From Calditrichota bacterium (GTDB lineage: Bacteria > Electryoneota > RPQS01): a DNA stretch of 64,000 nucleotides. Shown one piece after another: positions 25,256-34,792 of this stretch (the first letter of the stretch is position 1; every line of letters starts with the position of its first letter). The notes under the pieces were generated by a model. It worked only from the letters and a program-made list of their open reading frames with translations. It was not told the DNA's origin and did no database searches. The position numbers and the translations under genes are program-made. The stretch covers positions 1,550,001-1,614,000 of the forward strand of contig JACJWA010000001.1 in assembly GCA_020637395.1 (NCBI GenBank). The letters run 5' to 3'.

Positions 25256-27418
25256 TTAGTTCTCGGAATCCGGGGAAGGCAGTTTCAAATCCGGATAGAG
25301 TCGGCGATAGGCCGACATGTGCTGCATGATATGCTTGACGTAAAGGCGTGTTTCACGGTAGGGAATCAACTCGACGAACACATCCGGCGGGTAGTGTCCG
25401 AATTCCGACTTCCAGCGCTTCGCGGCATTGATGCCCGCATTGTACGCGCAAAGCGTGAGAATCGTATCGCCGTTAAGTTCGCGCTGCAAGTCCGCGATGT
25501 GCGCGATACCGATCTCCAGATTGCGCGGCCCGTGCAGCAAGTCCGATTCGCGAACGCTCTGTCCCATTTTACGAACCTGTTCGCGGGCGGTCGCGGGCAT
25601 TAGCTGCATCAATCCCACGGCTCCCGACGGACTCACCACCTGATCGTCGAAGTGGCTCTCCTGACAGATTACGCCCAGTGCCAGATAGGGATCCACTCCG
25701 TACTCGGCACAGTCTTGAAGCAATAGAGGTTCATAGTCCAACGGATACCACAGCTCTGGAAACTCGTCCGGGCGAGATCCAACGGAAGCCGCTTCATCCC
25801 TATATTCACGAATAATCCACTTCCAGGATTCAAATCGCTCGCCGGCTTTCCAATACAAGAGCGGCCGCCACCATGCGATGTCCGCGCGCTTGCCGCATTC
25901 GTTTTCCACCTCCGGCCATTCCCGCAGAGCGAGATCCCACAATCCCAGAGCAATCAGTTCGGCAAAACCGCGTGTGCGCGGACCGCAGGAGGCAAAAAGC
26001 TCATCCAGATTCAGCGTGCGCATGTCCAGAGGGATGGGTGCTGGTTGAATCCCGTCCGGGCAGGCCAATCGCGCGTAGTATGAAAATGGAAACTTACTTC
26101 TGAGGACGGTACACAGACTGTCTCTGCGCTCATTGTCACCTGCTTGTTCGCTGCTGCGCGCGGCCCAATAGAGCCCGACCGGCACGTAGCCGGATTGGGG
26201 GTAGGACTTGACCAGTGTTACGAAGTCCGAAGCTGATTCGCTGTATTGCCCCGCCAGAAATCGCGTCCAGCCGCGCATCCACAAGGCATCATCCGCACCT
26301 TTTGCTCCGCCCAGCGCGCGATACCAATTGCTTGCAGCACTTGCCGCAAGAGCCAAGCTGTCCTGATCAATGTAGAGCAATGAGATCAGTCGCCACGCTT
26401 CGCCAATTTGTGAAGCGTCCTTGCCTGTGTGCTGCAGCTCGCGCGCTGTTTCAATGGCGAAATCGTCTTGATCGGAGAGAAACGCGGAGCGCACAATGAC
26501 GACCAGCATTTCGTCACGGTATGCGGAATTCGGAAACTGTTTCACATGCTGCTTTGCAAACTTCAAGGCATCATCGTGCCTGCGCAGCGCCGCCGACATT
26601 CTCGCCTGCATTGCCATCATCTGCTCGTCATGGGCAGCGTATCTTCCGCGCTTTCGAAGACCTGCCAACTTGTCCAATGCGGAGCTCTTGAGGCCAGCCG
26701 ACTCCAGCCGCTCTATCTCTTCCCATTCTCCGCTCCAGCCCGGATCCGGCACAGAGTACCCGAAGGTGACGGCATATTCGTCAAGCTTCTTCTTCGCCGC
26801 TTTTCCGCTTGACGTTCCCGGCGAAAGCAAATAGATTCTGCGCAGCAAACCGCTGGCTTCCGGGTGCTGGCCCGAGAGCGACAGAAGTCCGCTCAGTTCA
26901 AGATCAATCTCTTGTCGAATCCCGGAGCCCACGCGACTCTCGCGTGCAGCCTTTGATAGTCCGTGCAATGTATCCGGATTGCCTTGAGACAATGCGTCAT
27001 CAAACAAATGCTCGGCGGCAAGGTCCTTGTATTCCTGAAGCGGCGACTCTAACAGCTTGCGCCAGTAGATTCCCGCAAGGCCCGGCTGTCCCAATTGTTC
27101 AAAAGCTGCTGCCCGCAACCATTCCGCGTGTTCATCCAGTTCATCGGGCACTCCCAGATCAAGCAGGGTCGGAACCAGAGCAACGTCGGAATCGGCGAAA
27201 GCGAAATACGCCGACAAGAAATTCGCCAGTTTCTCCCACTCAGGCGATGCCGGCAGGCCGTCTGCCGCCAGCAATCTCTCGACCTGAGCCGAGTCGCCGG
27301 CTTGTTTGTAGCCCCAAATAAGAGAAACGCGAGCGGAGTCGTCCGATAGGGTGCCGGCGGCAAGAGGACTCGCGAGAGACAGTAAAAACAGTGCGAAAAG
27401 GAATCTTGAATGCATCAT
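25256..27418 (-). CDS. Soluble lytic murein transglycosylase (Slt70-like)
   Basis: 720 residues. Signal peptide 1-21, a long alpha-helical TPR-like superhelix (about 40-520), and a C-terminal SLT catalytic domain that cleaves the MurNAc-GlcNAc bond to give anhydro-muropeptides. The catalytic Glu is in ICQESHFDDQ (about residue 589); SGAVGLMQLMPATA and LCAYNAGINAAKRW complete the family signature. The size and helical ring match Slt70. First gene of the minus-strand group slt-selD-asd-Asp-box protein, with a well-placed promoter upstream. Confidence 0.9.
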   Translation of the reverse strand: MMHSRFLFALFLLSLASPLAAGTLSDDSARVSLIWGYKQAGDSAQVERLLAADGLPASPEWEKLANFLSAYFAFADSDVALVPTLLDLGVPDELDEHAEWLRAAAFEQLGQPGLAGIYWRKLLESPLQEYKDLAAEHLFDDALSQGNPDTLHGLSKAARESRVGSGIRQEIDLELSGLLSLSGQHPEASGLLRRIYLLSPGTSSGKAAKKKLDEYAVTFGYSVPDPGWSGEWEEIERLESAGLKSSALDKLAGLRKRGRYAAHDEQMMAMQARMSAALRRHDDALKFAKQHVKQFPNSAYRDEMLVVIVRSAFLSDQDDFAIETARELQHTGKDASQIGEAWRLISLLYIDQDSLALAASAASNWYRALGGAKGADDALWMRGWTRFLAGQYSESASDFVTLVKSYPQSGYVPVGLYWAARSSEQAGDNERRDSLCTVLRSKFPFSYYARLACPDGIQPAPIPLDMRTLNLDELFASCGPRTRGFAELIALGLWDLALREWPEVENECGKRADIAWWRPLLYWKAGERFESWKWIIREYRDEAASVGSRPDEFPELWYPLDYEPLLLQDCAEYGVDPYLALGVICQESHFDDQVVSPSGAVGLMQLMPATAREQVRKMGQSVRESDLLHGPRNLEIGIAHIADLQRELNGDTILTLCAYNAGINAAKRWKSEFGHYPPDVFVELIPYRETRLYVKHIMQHMSAYRRLYPDLKLPSPDSEN

Positions 27419-27505
27419 AGAATAATACTCAATTGAACCCGGAAAAACAACGAGTCCCGGGATTCAACCGGGTTCGTCAGCCCTATATCCACGGACATAA
27501 AATGC

Positions 27506-27533
27506 ACTATAGTTCACTTGTGTTTCCTGTCAA
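27506..27533 (-). promoter_or_regulatory. Promoter of the slt-selD-asd group
   Basis: Minus strand TTGACA (27533-27528), 16-base spacer, TATAGT (27511-27506), about 85 bases before the transglycosylase ATG. It lies in the 181-base gap between two divergent genes. No comparably good plus-strand promoter for the gene at 27600 is visible there. Confidence 0.7.
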
Positions 27534-27599
27534 GTTTCAGTATTTTACCGAGTCTTATCAAATTCCCTTCCGAATCCTCACTTTTTCACCCACTCTCGT

Positions 27600-30485
27600 A
27601 TGCGATTTCTGGCGTTCCTCGCTTTAAGTGCACTATTGTCAATTAATTATGCGAGCGCTCAACCCATCCCTGTGGATTCTGTTCAATACACAGAAGACCC
27701 GGGCGGAAGCTCTCCATTGACTGGGCAAACGGTCGAGGTCACGGGTCTGATTTCGGGCACCGATTTCAGTCCTTCCCGACTGCAGTATTTTATCTCGGAC
27801 CCCGATGGCGGCCCATGGAGCGGTCTGCTGGTGTTTGACACGCAGGACCGCAACTTCGTGGTCGGCGATTCAGTCGTGCTGCGGGGCCTTGTTCAAGAGT
27901 CGAACGGCCAAACCCGACTGAATAGCGTCGAATTGCTGGAGGGGCCGTTTGCGGGTCCGCGCCCGATTCCGACCTACGGAGCGCAAAGCGGCGGTATTTC
28001 TGAAGAGCACGAAGGTGTCCTGGTCGAACTTTCCGAAGCAGTTGTTACTGAGATCAATTCCACGACGTTTACGGTGAATGACGGCAGCGGCCCTTTGCAA
28101 GTTCGCGAGGGCTTTGAATTCGGCTATGAGCCCTTCATGGGGGACACGCTTCAGTTTCTACGGGGAATCATAGAGTACCGCAGCGGCGAGTTTGTGATCA
28201 ACCCCCGGAATGACGCCGATTTCGGTTTCTTCTCGAATCGCCCGCCGATCATCTCCAACGTTTCGCACACGCCCGAACGGCCCACCGGAGTTGAGCCCGT
28301 TACCGTCACGGCGATGGTCACCGACGACAACAACCAGATTGCTGAAGTTCGCGCGTACTATCGTTTTGGAACGTCCGGCGACTTCCAGTCCGTTCAGATG
28401 TTTGATGACGGTGCGCACGGAGACAATTCCGCTTCTGACGGAGTCTTTGGCGGCATCCTTCCCGCAGGTCCGGAGCGTTCGGAAGCATTCTACTATGTCC
28501 GTGCCACGGATACCGATGGCGCGGCGGCCACTTCTCCGGACAATGCTCCAACCGTAACCTACAGCTACTTTGTGCGGTCAATCAATCTCTCGATCTTTGA
28601 CGTGCAGTTCGTGGACAATCCCACGGGCGGCGATTCGCCTTACAACGGACAGATTGTCACTCTGACCGGAATTGTAACCGGCACGAACTTCGACGGCGGT
28701 AGCTTCTTCATGAGCGATCCGGGTGGCGGACCTTGGTCCGGCGTGCTGGTGTTTAATCCCACTCTGACTCCGGCAGAGGGCGACTGCGTCAGCGTCACTG
28801 CGCGTGTGCAAGAGTATTTTGGACTGACCGAATTGTCCAGCGTTTCGGACGTGACGGTAATCGGAACAGGCGTCGTTCCGCTTCCTGATACGCTGCACGC
28901 ATCCATGCTGCCTGATTCGTCCGAGGCCTACGAAGGCGGATTCGTGCACATCGGAGCCTGTGTCGTCACAGACGTATCCGACTTCGGAAGTTTTGGGCAG
29001 TGGACGGTACGTGATGCGACCGGAGAAGGCGTGATTCTGGGAGACTTCGGTCTGGAGTACGTTCCCACCGAAGGTGACAGTTTCACGTTCATTCAGGGAT
29101 GTGTCAGTTTCAACAGCAATCCCGGTCACATGATTGCGCCGCGCTATGATACCGATATGGGAATCGTGGACCGCCGAGCACCGCAATTGGTCAGCGCGGA
29201 GTCGGTCACGGAGAACCGCGTCAACATTCGCTTCAACGAACGGATTAGTCCTGCGTCAGTCAATGACCTGGCGCATTTTCAGATTGTAGAAGTCACGAAT
29301 CCTGAGTTCCCGGCTTTGCACATTCTGTCTGCGCTGCTGTTCACGGACGGGAAGACCATCCAAATCGAAGTGCTGGAATCCTTGCCTTCGACTTCGGCCT
29401 ACGAGCTAACCGTTACCAATATCGCCGACGTGGCAGGAAACGCGCTCGAATCCGCGTCGTTCGGATTCGGAGGCTACTTTCCCAATGAGGTCGTCGCGAT
29501 TGCAGACATCTACACTGACTTCGCGGCCTATGACCAGACACGTCAGACTCTGCGCGGTGTCGTGAATTTCGTGCAGGACGTCACTACGAGTTCCGGATCG
29601 AGGCGCATCTCCGCTTTCATTCAGGATAACAGCGGACGCGGATTCAGCTTGTCCCAAACAGGGGCCGCAAGCACATTCCCCGGCGTCCGACGCGGAAATC
29701 TGATTGAGATTACCGGCTTGGTTAATGAGTTCGGCGGAGCAATTCAGCTCGGCGAATTCGCCAGCGGTGCAAATTCTCCAGATGTTAGGGTCATTGCCGA
29801 GAACATGCCCCTGCCCACGCCCATTGAGATTAACACAGGTGATCTGCGCCTACAATCACAGATCATTGCGGTGTCCGATCCCAACTTGTACGGATCGGGA
29901 ACCTGGTGTGTTGCCACCGGAACGGCTTATCAGGTGGACGAAAACGTTGGCGGCGGAACAAACATCTTCCTCGACGACGGAAGCGGCAATCTGACGATTC
30001 GCGTGTGGGATTCCATGGAGCTCGACAGCGTGTTTGATGACGGCGAGTGGATTCCGCTCGGAGAACTTGTTGGTCATCATATCAGCATTGCAGGACCTTC
30101 GTCGTCCTTCAATGGGGATTTCCAAATGCTGGCTGGTTACGCGGATGATTTTGTAGATCCGGATGCGCAAGGCGCCCCGAGCGGAAAGCTCATTCTTGAG
30201 GTTCCGAATCGCCCGTTTGCGCCGGAGATTGGCCAGACTCTGCACATCTTCTATGACGCACCGCCGCTGGGAGCGGTTCGGCTGCGTCTCTTTAATCTGC
30301 GCGGACAGCTTGTGCACACCTTTGTGGACAAGCGCGCAGGCGGTCCCAATGCCCTGGACTGGGACGGGCGCAATGACCTAAATGAAATATTGCCTTTGGG
30401 AACTTACATTTTGCATCTCGAATCCATTGACAATGGGAATACTGATTCCGTGACCAAGCCGATCGTAGTGGGGACGCGCCTCTAA
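27600..30485 (+). CDS. Large secreted protein with repeated OB-fold-like domains and FlgD-like C-terminus
   Basis: 961 residues. Signal peptide 1-20 (cleavage after ASA). Residues about 24-205 and 327-525 are an internal duplication: both open with D-x-VQ-[YF], then G-x-x-x-x-[LV]TGL/I-[IV]-[ST]GT, SDP-x-GGPWSG-L/V-LVF, and end with a second OB-like half. Between them is an Ig-like domain (205-320, PPIISNVSHTPERPTG), after them an SbsA/Big_5-like Ig domain (about 530-615, VNIRFNERISPASV...), two or more further OB-like units (about 620-880), and a FlgD-like module (VRLRLFNLRGQLV...LPLGTYILHLES). No nuclease or other catalytic domain is seen, although this OB type often accompanies secreted nucleases. 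Probably a surface or secreted scaffold, co-transcribed with the PorV-like gene whose ATG overlaps its stop. Confidence 0.78.
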   Translation: MRFLAFLALSALLSINYASAQPIPVDSVQYTEDPGGSSPLTGQTVEVTGLISGTDFSPSRLQYFISDPDGGPWSGLLVFDTQDRNFVVGDSVVLRGLVQESNGQTRLNSVELLEGPFAGPRPIPTYGAQSGGISEEHEGVLVELSEAVVTEINSTTFTVNDGSGPLQVREGFEFGYEPFMGDTLQFLRGIIEYRSGEFVINPRNDADFGFFSNRPPIISNVSHTPERPTGVEPVTVTAMVTDDNNQIAEVRAYYRFGTSGDFQSVQMFDDGAHGDNSASDGVFGGILPAGPERSEAFYYVRATDTDGAAATSPDNAPTVTYSYFVRSINLSIFDVQFVDNPTGGDSPYNGQIVTLTGIVTGTNFDGGSFFMSDPGGGPWSGVLVFNPTLTPAEGDCVSVTARVQEYFGLTELSSVSDVTVIGTGVVPLPDTLHASMLPDSSEAYEGGFVHIGACVVTDVSDFGSFGQWTVRDATGEGVILGDFGLEYVPTEGDSFTFIQGCVSFNSNPGHMIAPRYDTDMGIVDRRAPQLVSAESVTENRVNIRFNERISPASVNDLAHFQIVEVTNPEFPALHILSALLFTDGKTIQIEVLESLPSTSAYELTVTNIADVAGNALESASFGFGGYFPNEVVAIADIYTDFAAYDQTRQTLRGVVNFVQDVTTSSGSRRISAFIQDNSGRGFSLSQTGAASTFPGVRRGNLIEITGLVNEFGGAIQLGEFASGANSPDVRVIAENMPLPTPIEINTGDLRLQSQIIAVSDPNLYGSGTWCVATGTAYQVDENVGGGTNIFLDDGSGNLTIRVWDSMELDSVFDDGEWIPLGELVGHHISIAGPSSSFNGDFQMLAGYADDFVDPDAQGAPSGKLILEVPNRPFAPEIGQTLHIFYDAPPLGAVRLRLFNLRGQLVHTFVDKRAGGPNALDWDGRNDLNEILPLGTYILHLESIDNGNTDSVTKPIVVGTRL

Positions 30486-31405
30486 TGAAACGACTGACTA
30501 TTCTTGCGTACGCGCTCTGCGCCCTTACCCTGTCCGCTTCGGCACAACTTGTTTCCAATCCTCACCTGCCAATTGCCGCCGCGCAAGGCATGGGTGGAGC
30601 CTATACCGCAGTCGCGCGCGGCAGTGATGCCGTGATGTGGAACCCCGCGGGACTTGGGCTCAGCAATGGGACAGGTGGAAGGTTTGCGTATCATCAGCCC
30701 TACAGCACCTCCTTCCTTTCGCATCTTTCTGCTTCGGGCTGTACTCGACTTCCGCGAAAAGCCGGCTCCGTGGGCATTGCCATTCAGAACTTGAGCACTC
30801 GGCTCGGCGGCGAAACGCTTTCCAATGAGACTGAAGTTGCCGTGGCGCACGGTCTGCTGCTGCAAGAAGACATTCACTCTTCCCTGAGCGTAGGTTACGC
30901 TCTAAAACTAATTTCGTGGGGCTTGGGTGAATCCGTCGAGGGTCCTTCCGGCTCATACGACCTTGGAAGCGCGACCGTGTTCGGATTGGATGTCGGCGCG
31001 ACTGCCAAGCTCTGGGACAGATTCTATCTCGCAGGAGCGTTTCACAACTTCAATCATCCGCAAGTCGGAGAGTATCTCAAGCGCGACTTGCCCCGGTCCA
31101 TGTCCGCAGGCGTGATGTACGAGCCTTACTACGGCGTTCGCACGTCCTTTGACATCGAACGCAGACTTGAGGCCGGAACGGTTTTCAAGGCGGGCGGCGA
31201 CCTGCAAGTGGTCAAACCCTTTCACATTCGCGTTGGCGTGATGACCAACCCGAACATCTTCACCGCTGGATTCGGTCTTTTCTACCGCGACTTGGTCGTG
31301 GACTACGCGCTGCTCTATCATCCGATCCTTGCGCCGTCGCACACGTTCAGTGTCGGCTTCGATGTGGCCAAGAGCCTCGGGCAAATCTGGAAGCCAGAGT
31401 CGTAG
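30485..31405 (+). CDS. PorV/PorQ-like outer-membrane protein
   Basis: 306 residues. Signal peptide 1-20, then the family opening GMGGAYTAVARGSDAVMWNPAGL (about 37-59), which is characteristic of PorV/PorQ and UPF0164 proteins, followed by barrel-like strands and an aromatic last strand. In type IX systems PorV shuttles cargo to the sortase PorU, whereas PorQ is of less certain role. The adjacent upstream gene encodes a probable cargo-like protein. Which paralogue this is cannot be decided by eye. Start overlaps the preceding stop (TAATG). Confidence 0.82.
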   Translation: MKRLTILAYALCALTLSASAQLVSNPHLPIAAAQGMGGAYTAVARGSDAVMWNPAGLGLSNGTGGRFAYHQPYSTSFLSHLSASGCTRLPRKAGSVGIAIQNLSTRLGGETLSNETEVAVAHGLLLQEDIHSSLSVGYALKLISWGLGESVEGPSGSYDLGSATVFGLDVGATAKLWDRFYLAGAFHNFNHPQVGEYLKRDLPRSMSAGVMYEPYYGVRTSFDIERRLEAGTVFKAGGDLQVVKPFHIRVGVMTNPNIFTAGFGLFYRDLVVDYALLYHPILAPSHTFSVGFDVAKSLGQIWKPES

Positions 31406-31409
31406 TACT

Positions 31410-33962
31410 ATGCGTTGGCTACTTTGCACACTACTTCTGGTCGCTGTATCCGCTCTTGCTCAGGAGCAGCTTGATCTAAACAAAGCATCCCGCGAACAGA
31501 TTGCCGCGCTTCCGCTCACTCTCGAGCAGGCCGACGCTATCTGGGAAAGGCTGCTGTTTGAAGGTCCCTTCAAAAACTTCTATGAGCTGAGCGATCTCCC
31601 AAGCATGGACTCGCATACGCTGACCATTCTTGGGCCGCTTGTTCGAGTCAATCCTCCAAGACCCGGCGATGATCGCATGGATCGTATTGAAGACGCTTAT
31701 TACCGGATCGAAACTCTTGGCACAGAAGAAGGCACGAACGTCGGGCTCGTGGACGAGTGGATTGACCGCATGCTGGAGCCGCAGAATGTAAACGATGCGA
31801 CGCTGGATGAGCTGATGGACCTGCAAAACGTTTCTCCGGCGGATGCCGTGGCCATCTACAATCAGGTCAAGCTTCAGGGCGGCATTCGAGGATCTCGTGA
31901 TCTGCGCGCGGTGCCGGGGCTTTCCTCGTGGGGGTATCGCAATGCGAGAAACTATCTCTCATACGATTCCCGCGAGAGACGCCGCACCTGGCACGGCGCC
32001 TATACGTTCAGAGCTTATGATACGCCGTTCTTCGCGGACGAAGAGCTGGCCATTGATCCAACTTTGCTTGTGGATCCCACGCCGGACGTCAGTCACAAAC
32101 TTCGTCTGAACTATGCGCAGGACTACAAAGCCGGAGCGCTGTGGCACCGCAGTTTGGGTGAACAAACTGTGTATTGGGATGTCGCCGGTGCGCACGTGCC
32201 ACAAATGAAGTGGTTCGCCGGGCTCGAAAAGAAGATGCTTGGGCCCGTGCGAGTTGATCGCTTCTATGTCGGAAACTATCAGATTTCCATGGGACAGGGT
32301 GTCGCAATGGAAAGCGGCGACTATTTCAACCCACGCTACTCCGGTTTCGGTTTCGACAAGCGTTTGACCGGAATTGCACCGGATCTGTCGCGGTCACGGG
32401 AGTTCACGTTGAAGGGCGCCGCGGTCGAAGCAAGCTACGGAAAATGGAAGACCATCAGTTTCCTTTCTTCGCAGCAGAAGGATGCGATTCTCAATCCTGA
32501 CGGCTCGCTGAATCGCTTGATTACGCTTGTGCCGCGCAATGATCTGGATCTCTATCCTACGCGGCAGGTTCTTGCCAATGGGGATTCCGTAACGGTTCCC
32601 TCGTTTGAAGGCACGCAGTCCATGCTGGATGCCGTGCGCGAAGTTGCCTACGGTACTGAAGTCGCTTACCGACCGTTTGCGGGTACCTCGCTCGGTTTCA
32701 TCGCGACTGAATTCGCCTACGACCGCGCGATCAAGCCGGATTTCGGTCAAGGCTATTCAGTCAACGCAGTCACCGACGCCGGCGAAGACACCGTGGTCAC
32801 CATTTACCCCGTGATTCATCCGGCGGAACGCGATGAGATAGCCGACAATCGAATCAACTCCGAGATTCTCAACGGATATCGTTCGGAGGTGGACGGCGCG
32901 CTTTGGAGCGGAGCGAAAGGAGTTCGACGCGTCTTTGGCATTGATCTCATGACCGTCGTAAAGAACTACACGTTCCAGTTTGAATATGCGGAGCTGGAGA
33001 AATCAGGAAGTGTTCTGGGGATCGGAGATGATCCGCACGGACTGGTTGCTTCCGGACACGTCCAATGGAGCTCTTTGACCCTGCTCGGCGTCTATCGCGA
33101 CTACTCGATTGACTACGATAATCCGTACTCGCGCAGTTTCGCCAACTACTCCCGTTACAACGGTTCGACCTACGAAGACGAATTCTACCTTGCCACTCCG
33201 ACTCTTGCCCAACTTGAGCGCAACTCCGCGGCTCCGCAGGCGGAGCAAGGCATCTACTTCGAGTCACGGTATCAGATCTCGCGCCCGCTGCTGCTCGTTG
33301 CAGAGATTGACAACTGGACTCGCGTGCCGGATCAGGCGGACTACTATCGCTGGGTAGGCAAGCTCACATATCGCCCCGTCTGGCCAATCGTTCTGCGCTT
33401 GAGACAAAAGCTTCAAGGCAGATGGAACAGCGCGCCGTTGCAGCCGTCCGGATTTCTCACGTATGAGAACCGGATCAATCTTGAGTATCGTTTGTCACGT
33501 TTCGACGAACTCGGATTGCTCTACGCCAGTGGCTACACCCGTTTCACTCCGAGACCGCGCTTGATCGGAGAACCGGATCCAACCGGCGAAAATCCCCTTG
33601 ATGCGCAGGCCGCATCGCCGCAGGAAGCAATGGGGATTGAGTTGACGCACAACTTCTCTCCCGCCCTTAAGCTCAAATCCGCGTGGCTGATGTACGACGG
33701 CTTCCTTTGGAACTTCGAAGACACTGAGTTCATTGTTGTGGACGGCAAGTCCACTCGCTGGTGGGTTTCGCTAACCAACCGCTTCTCAAGTTCATTGACG
33801 GCGCGAGTGAAGATTACGGGAGATAGTCCCGTGACCAAGACCTTCGTGCAGTCCAGAGACGGCAACAGCTATCCGGATCCGGTGGAAGGCCGCTCATTTG
33901 CCGGGGACAATGTGGTGCGGCGCGCCTGGTCCTTCCGCGTGCAGCTCGACTATCTGTTTTGA
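31410..33962 (+). CDS. Helix-hairpin-helix protein with outer-membrane barrel-like C-terminus
   Basis: 850 residues from the ATG at 31410, which opens a clear signal peptide (RWLLCTLLLVAVSALA); an upstream in-frame ATG at 31329 overlaps the PorV-like gene and adds a non-signal leader. After the signal come helix-hairpin-helix repeats of the ComEA type: LDLNKASREQIAALPLTLEQADAI (about 21-44), a second with NVNDATLDELMDLQNVSPADA (about 125-145) and a third AVPGLSSWGYRNARNYL (about 165-185). The remaining about 650 residues are aromatic-rich alternating strands ending AWSFRVQLDYLF, as in large outer-membrane barrels. Such fusions occur across FCB genomes. A DNA-binding or DNA-uptake role is a guess; HhH modules can also serve protein binding. 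Confidence 0.8.
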   Translation: MRWLLCTLLLVAVSALAQEQLDLNKASREQIAALPLTLEQADAIWERLLFEGPFKNFYELSDLPSMDSHTLTILGPLVRVNPPRPGDDRMDRIEDAYYRIETLGTEEGTNVGLVDEWIDRMLEPQNVNDATLDELMDLQNVSPADAVAIYNQVKLQGGIRGSRDLRAVPGLSSWGYRNARNYLSYDSRERRRTWHGAYTFRAYDTPFFADEELAIDPTLLVDPTPDVSHKLRLNYAQDYKAGALWHRSLGEQTVYWDVAGAHVPQMKWFAGLEKKMLGPVRVDRFYVGNYQISMGQGVAMESGDYFNPRYSGFGFDKRLTGIAPDLSRSREFTLKGAAVEASYGKWKTISFLSSQQKDAILNPDGSLNRLITLVPRNDLDLYPTRQVLANGDSVTVPSFEGTQSMLDAVREVAYGTEVAYRPFAGTSLGFIATEFAYDRAIKPDFGQGYSVNAVTDAGEDTVVTIYPVIHPAERDEIADNRINSEILNGYRSEVDGALWSGAKGVRRVFGIDLMTVVKNYTFQFEYAELEKSGSVLGIGDDPHGLVASGHVQWSSLTLLGVYRDYSIDYDNPYSRSFANYSRYNGSTYEDEFYLATPTLAQLERNSAAPQAEQGIYFESRYQISRPLLLVAEIDNWTRVPDQADYYRWVGKLTYRPVWPIVLRLRQKLQGRWNSAPLQPSGFLTYENRINLEYRLSRFDELGLLYASGYTRFTPRPRLIGEPDPTGENPLDAQAASPQEAMGIELTHNFSPALKLKSAWLMYDGFLWNFEDTEFIVVDGKSTRWWVSLTNRFSSSLTARVKITGDSPVTKTFVQSRDGNSYPDPVEGRSFAGDNVVRRAWSFRVQLDYLF

Positions 33963-34792
33963 AGCTACCCCCGCTTCCCAAGAAGAGTCTTGGACAGTGT
34001 TTCCTGACCGAGAGAAGTTATGCGCATGAGATTGTTGCCGCGCTGCAAATCAGACCCGGCGACACCGTTGTGGAAGTTGGACCCGGACGCGGCTTTTTGA
34101 CCGAGCTCTTGGTCGAAACACCCGCCAGGGTGATTGCGATAGAGATTGATGACCGTTTGCAGGTGTTCCTGAAGGAGAAGTTTGCGCGAAATGAAAACTT
34201 TTCGCTCGTGCACTCGGACTTCATGGACTACGATCTTTCGAATCTGACGTGCTATTCCCCGCTGAAAGTGGTCGGCAACTTGCCTTATCATCTCTCGAGC
34301 GGAATCGTTTACAAACTGCTGGAACACAACCGGGCAGCGCGGAATGATTCCTCGCTGCCTTGGTTTTCTCTGGGCGTCCTGATGATGCAGCGCGAGGTCG
34401 CCGAGCGCATGGTCGCGGGTTCAGGGTCCCGCGTGTACGGCAAGCTTTCAGTTTTTGTGCAGGCGGAAGCGGAAACGACCATGCACGTCATCGTGCCGGC
34501 CAGCGCTTTCAGACCGACACCTCAGGTGGATGGTGGGGTTGTGCGCATGGAGTTCTTGAAGCTGCCAGAGCACTATCCGACAGACTACAAGCTCTTTGAG
34601 CGAATCGTGCGTTTTGTCTTCTCGCAGCGCCGAAAAATGCTGAAGTCCACTCTTTCGCAACTTGCCGGAATTCACCCGCACTGGCAGCGAGTGGAGTTCG
34701 ACTTCACACGAAGACCCGAAACTCTCAGCGTCGGCGAATGGTGCGGGCTGGTCAATCAAGTCGCTCGCCAGATTTCGCCCCGAGGATCATGA
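33959..34792 (+). CDS. ksgA: 16S rRNA (adenine1518/1519-N6)-dimethyltransferase
   Basis: 277 residues from a TTG overlapping the preceding stop. RsmA/KsgA dimethylates two adenosines in helix 45 of 16S rRNA late in 30S maturation. Motif I EVGPGRGFLT (39-48), motif II IAIEIDDRL (59-67), motif IV NLPYHLSS (107-114), and the C-terminal domain with FRPTPQVDGGVVR and FSQRRKMLKSTL. One oddity: the N-terminal block is KKSLGQCFL, where almost all members have KKSLGQHFL. recO overlaps its end by ATGA. Confidence 0.96.
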   Translation: MKLPPLPKKSLGQCFLTERSYAHEIVAALQIRPGDTVVEVGPGRGFLTELLVETPARVIAIEIDDRLQVFLKEKFARNENFSLVHSDFMDYDLSNLTCYSPLKVVGNLPYHLSSGIVYKLLEHNRAARNDSSLPWFSLGVLMMQREVAERMVAGSGSRVYGKLSVFVQAEAETTMHVIVPASAFRPTPQVDGGVVRMEFLKLPEHYPTDYKLFERIVRFVFSQRRKMLKSTLSQLAGIHPHWQRVEFDFTRRPETLSVGEWCGLVNQVARQISPRGS

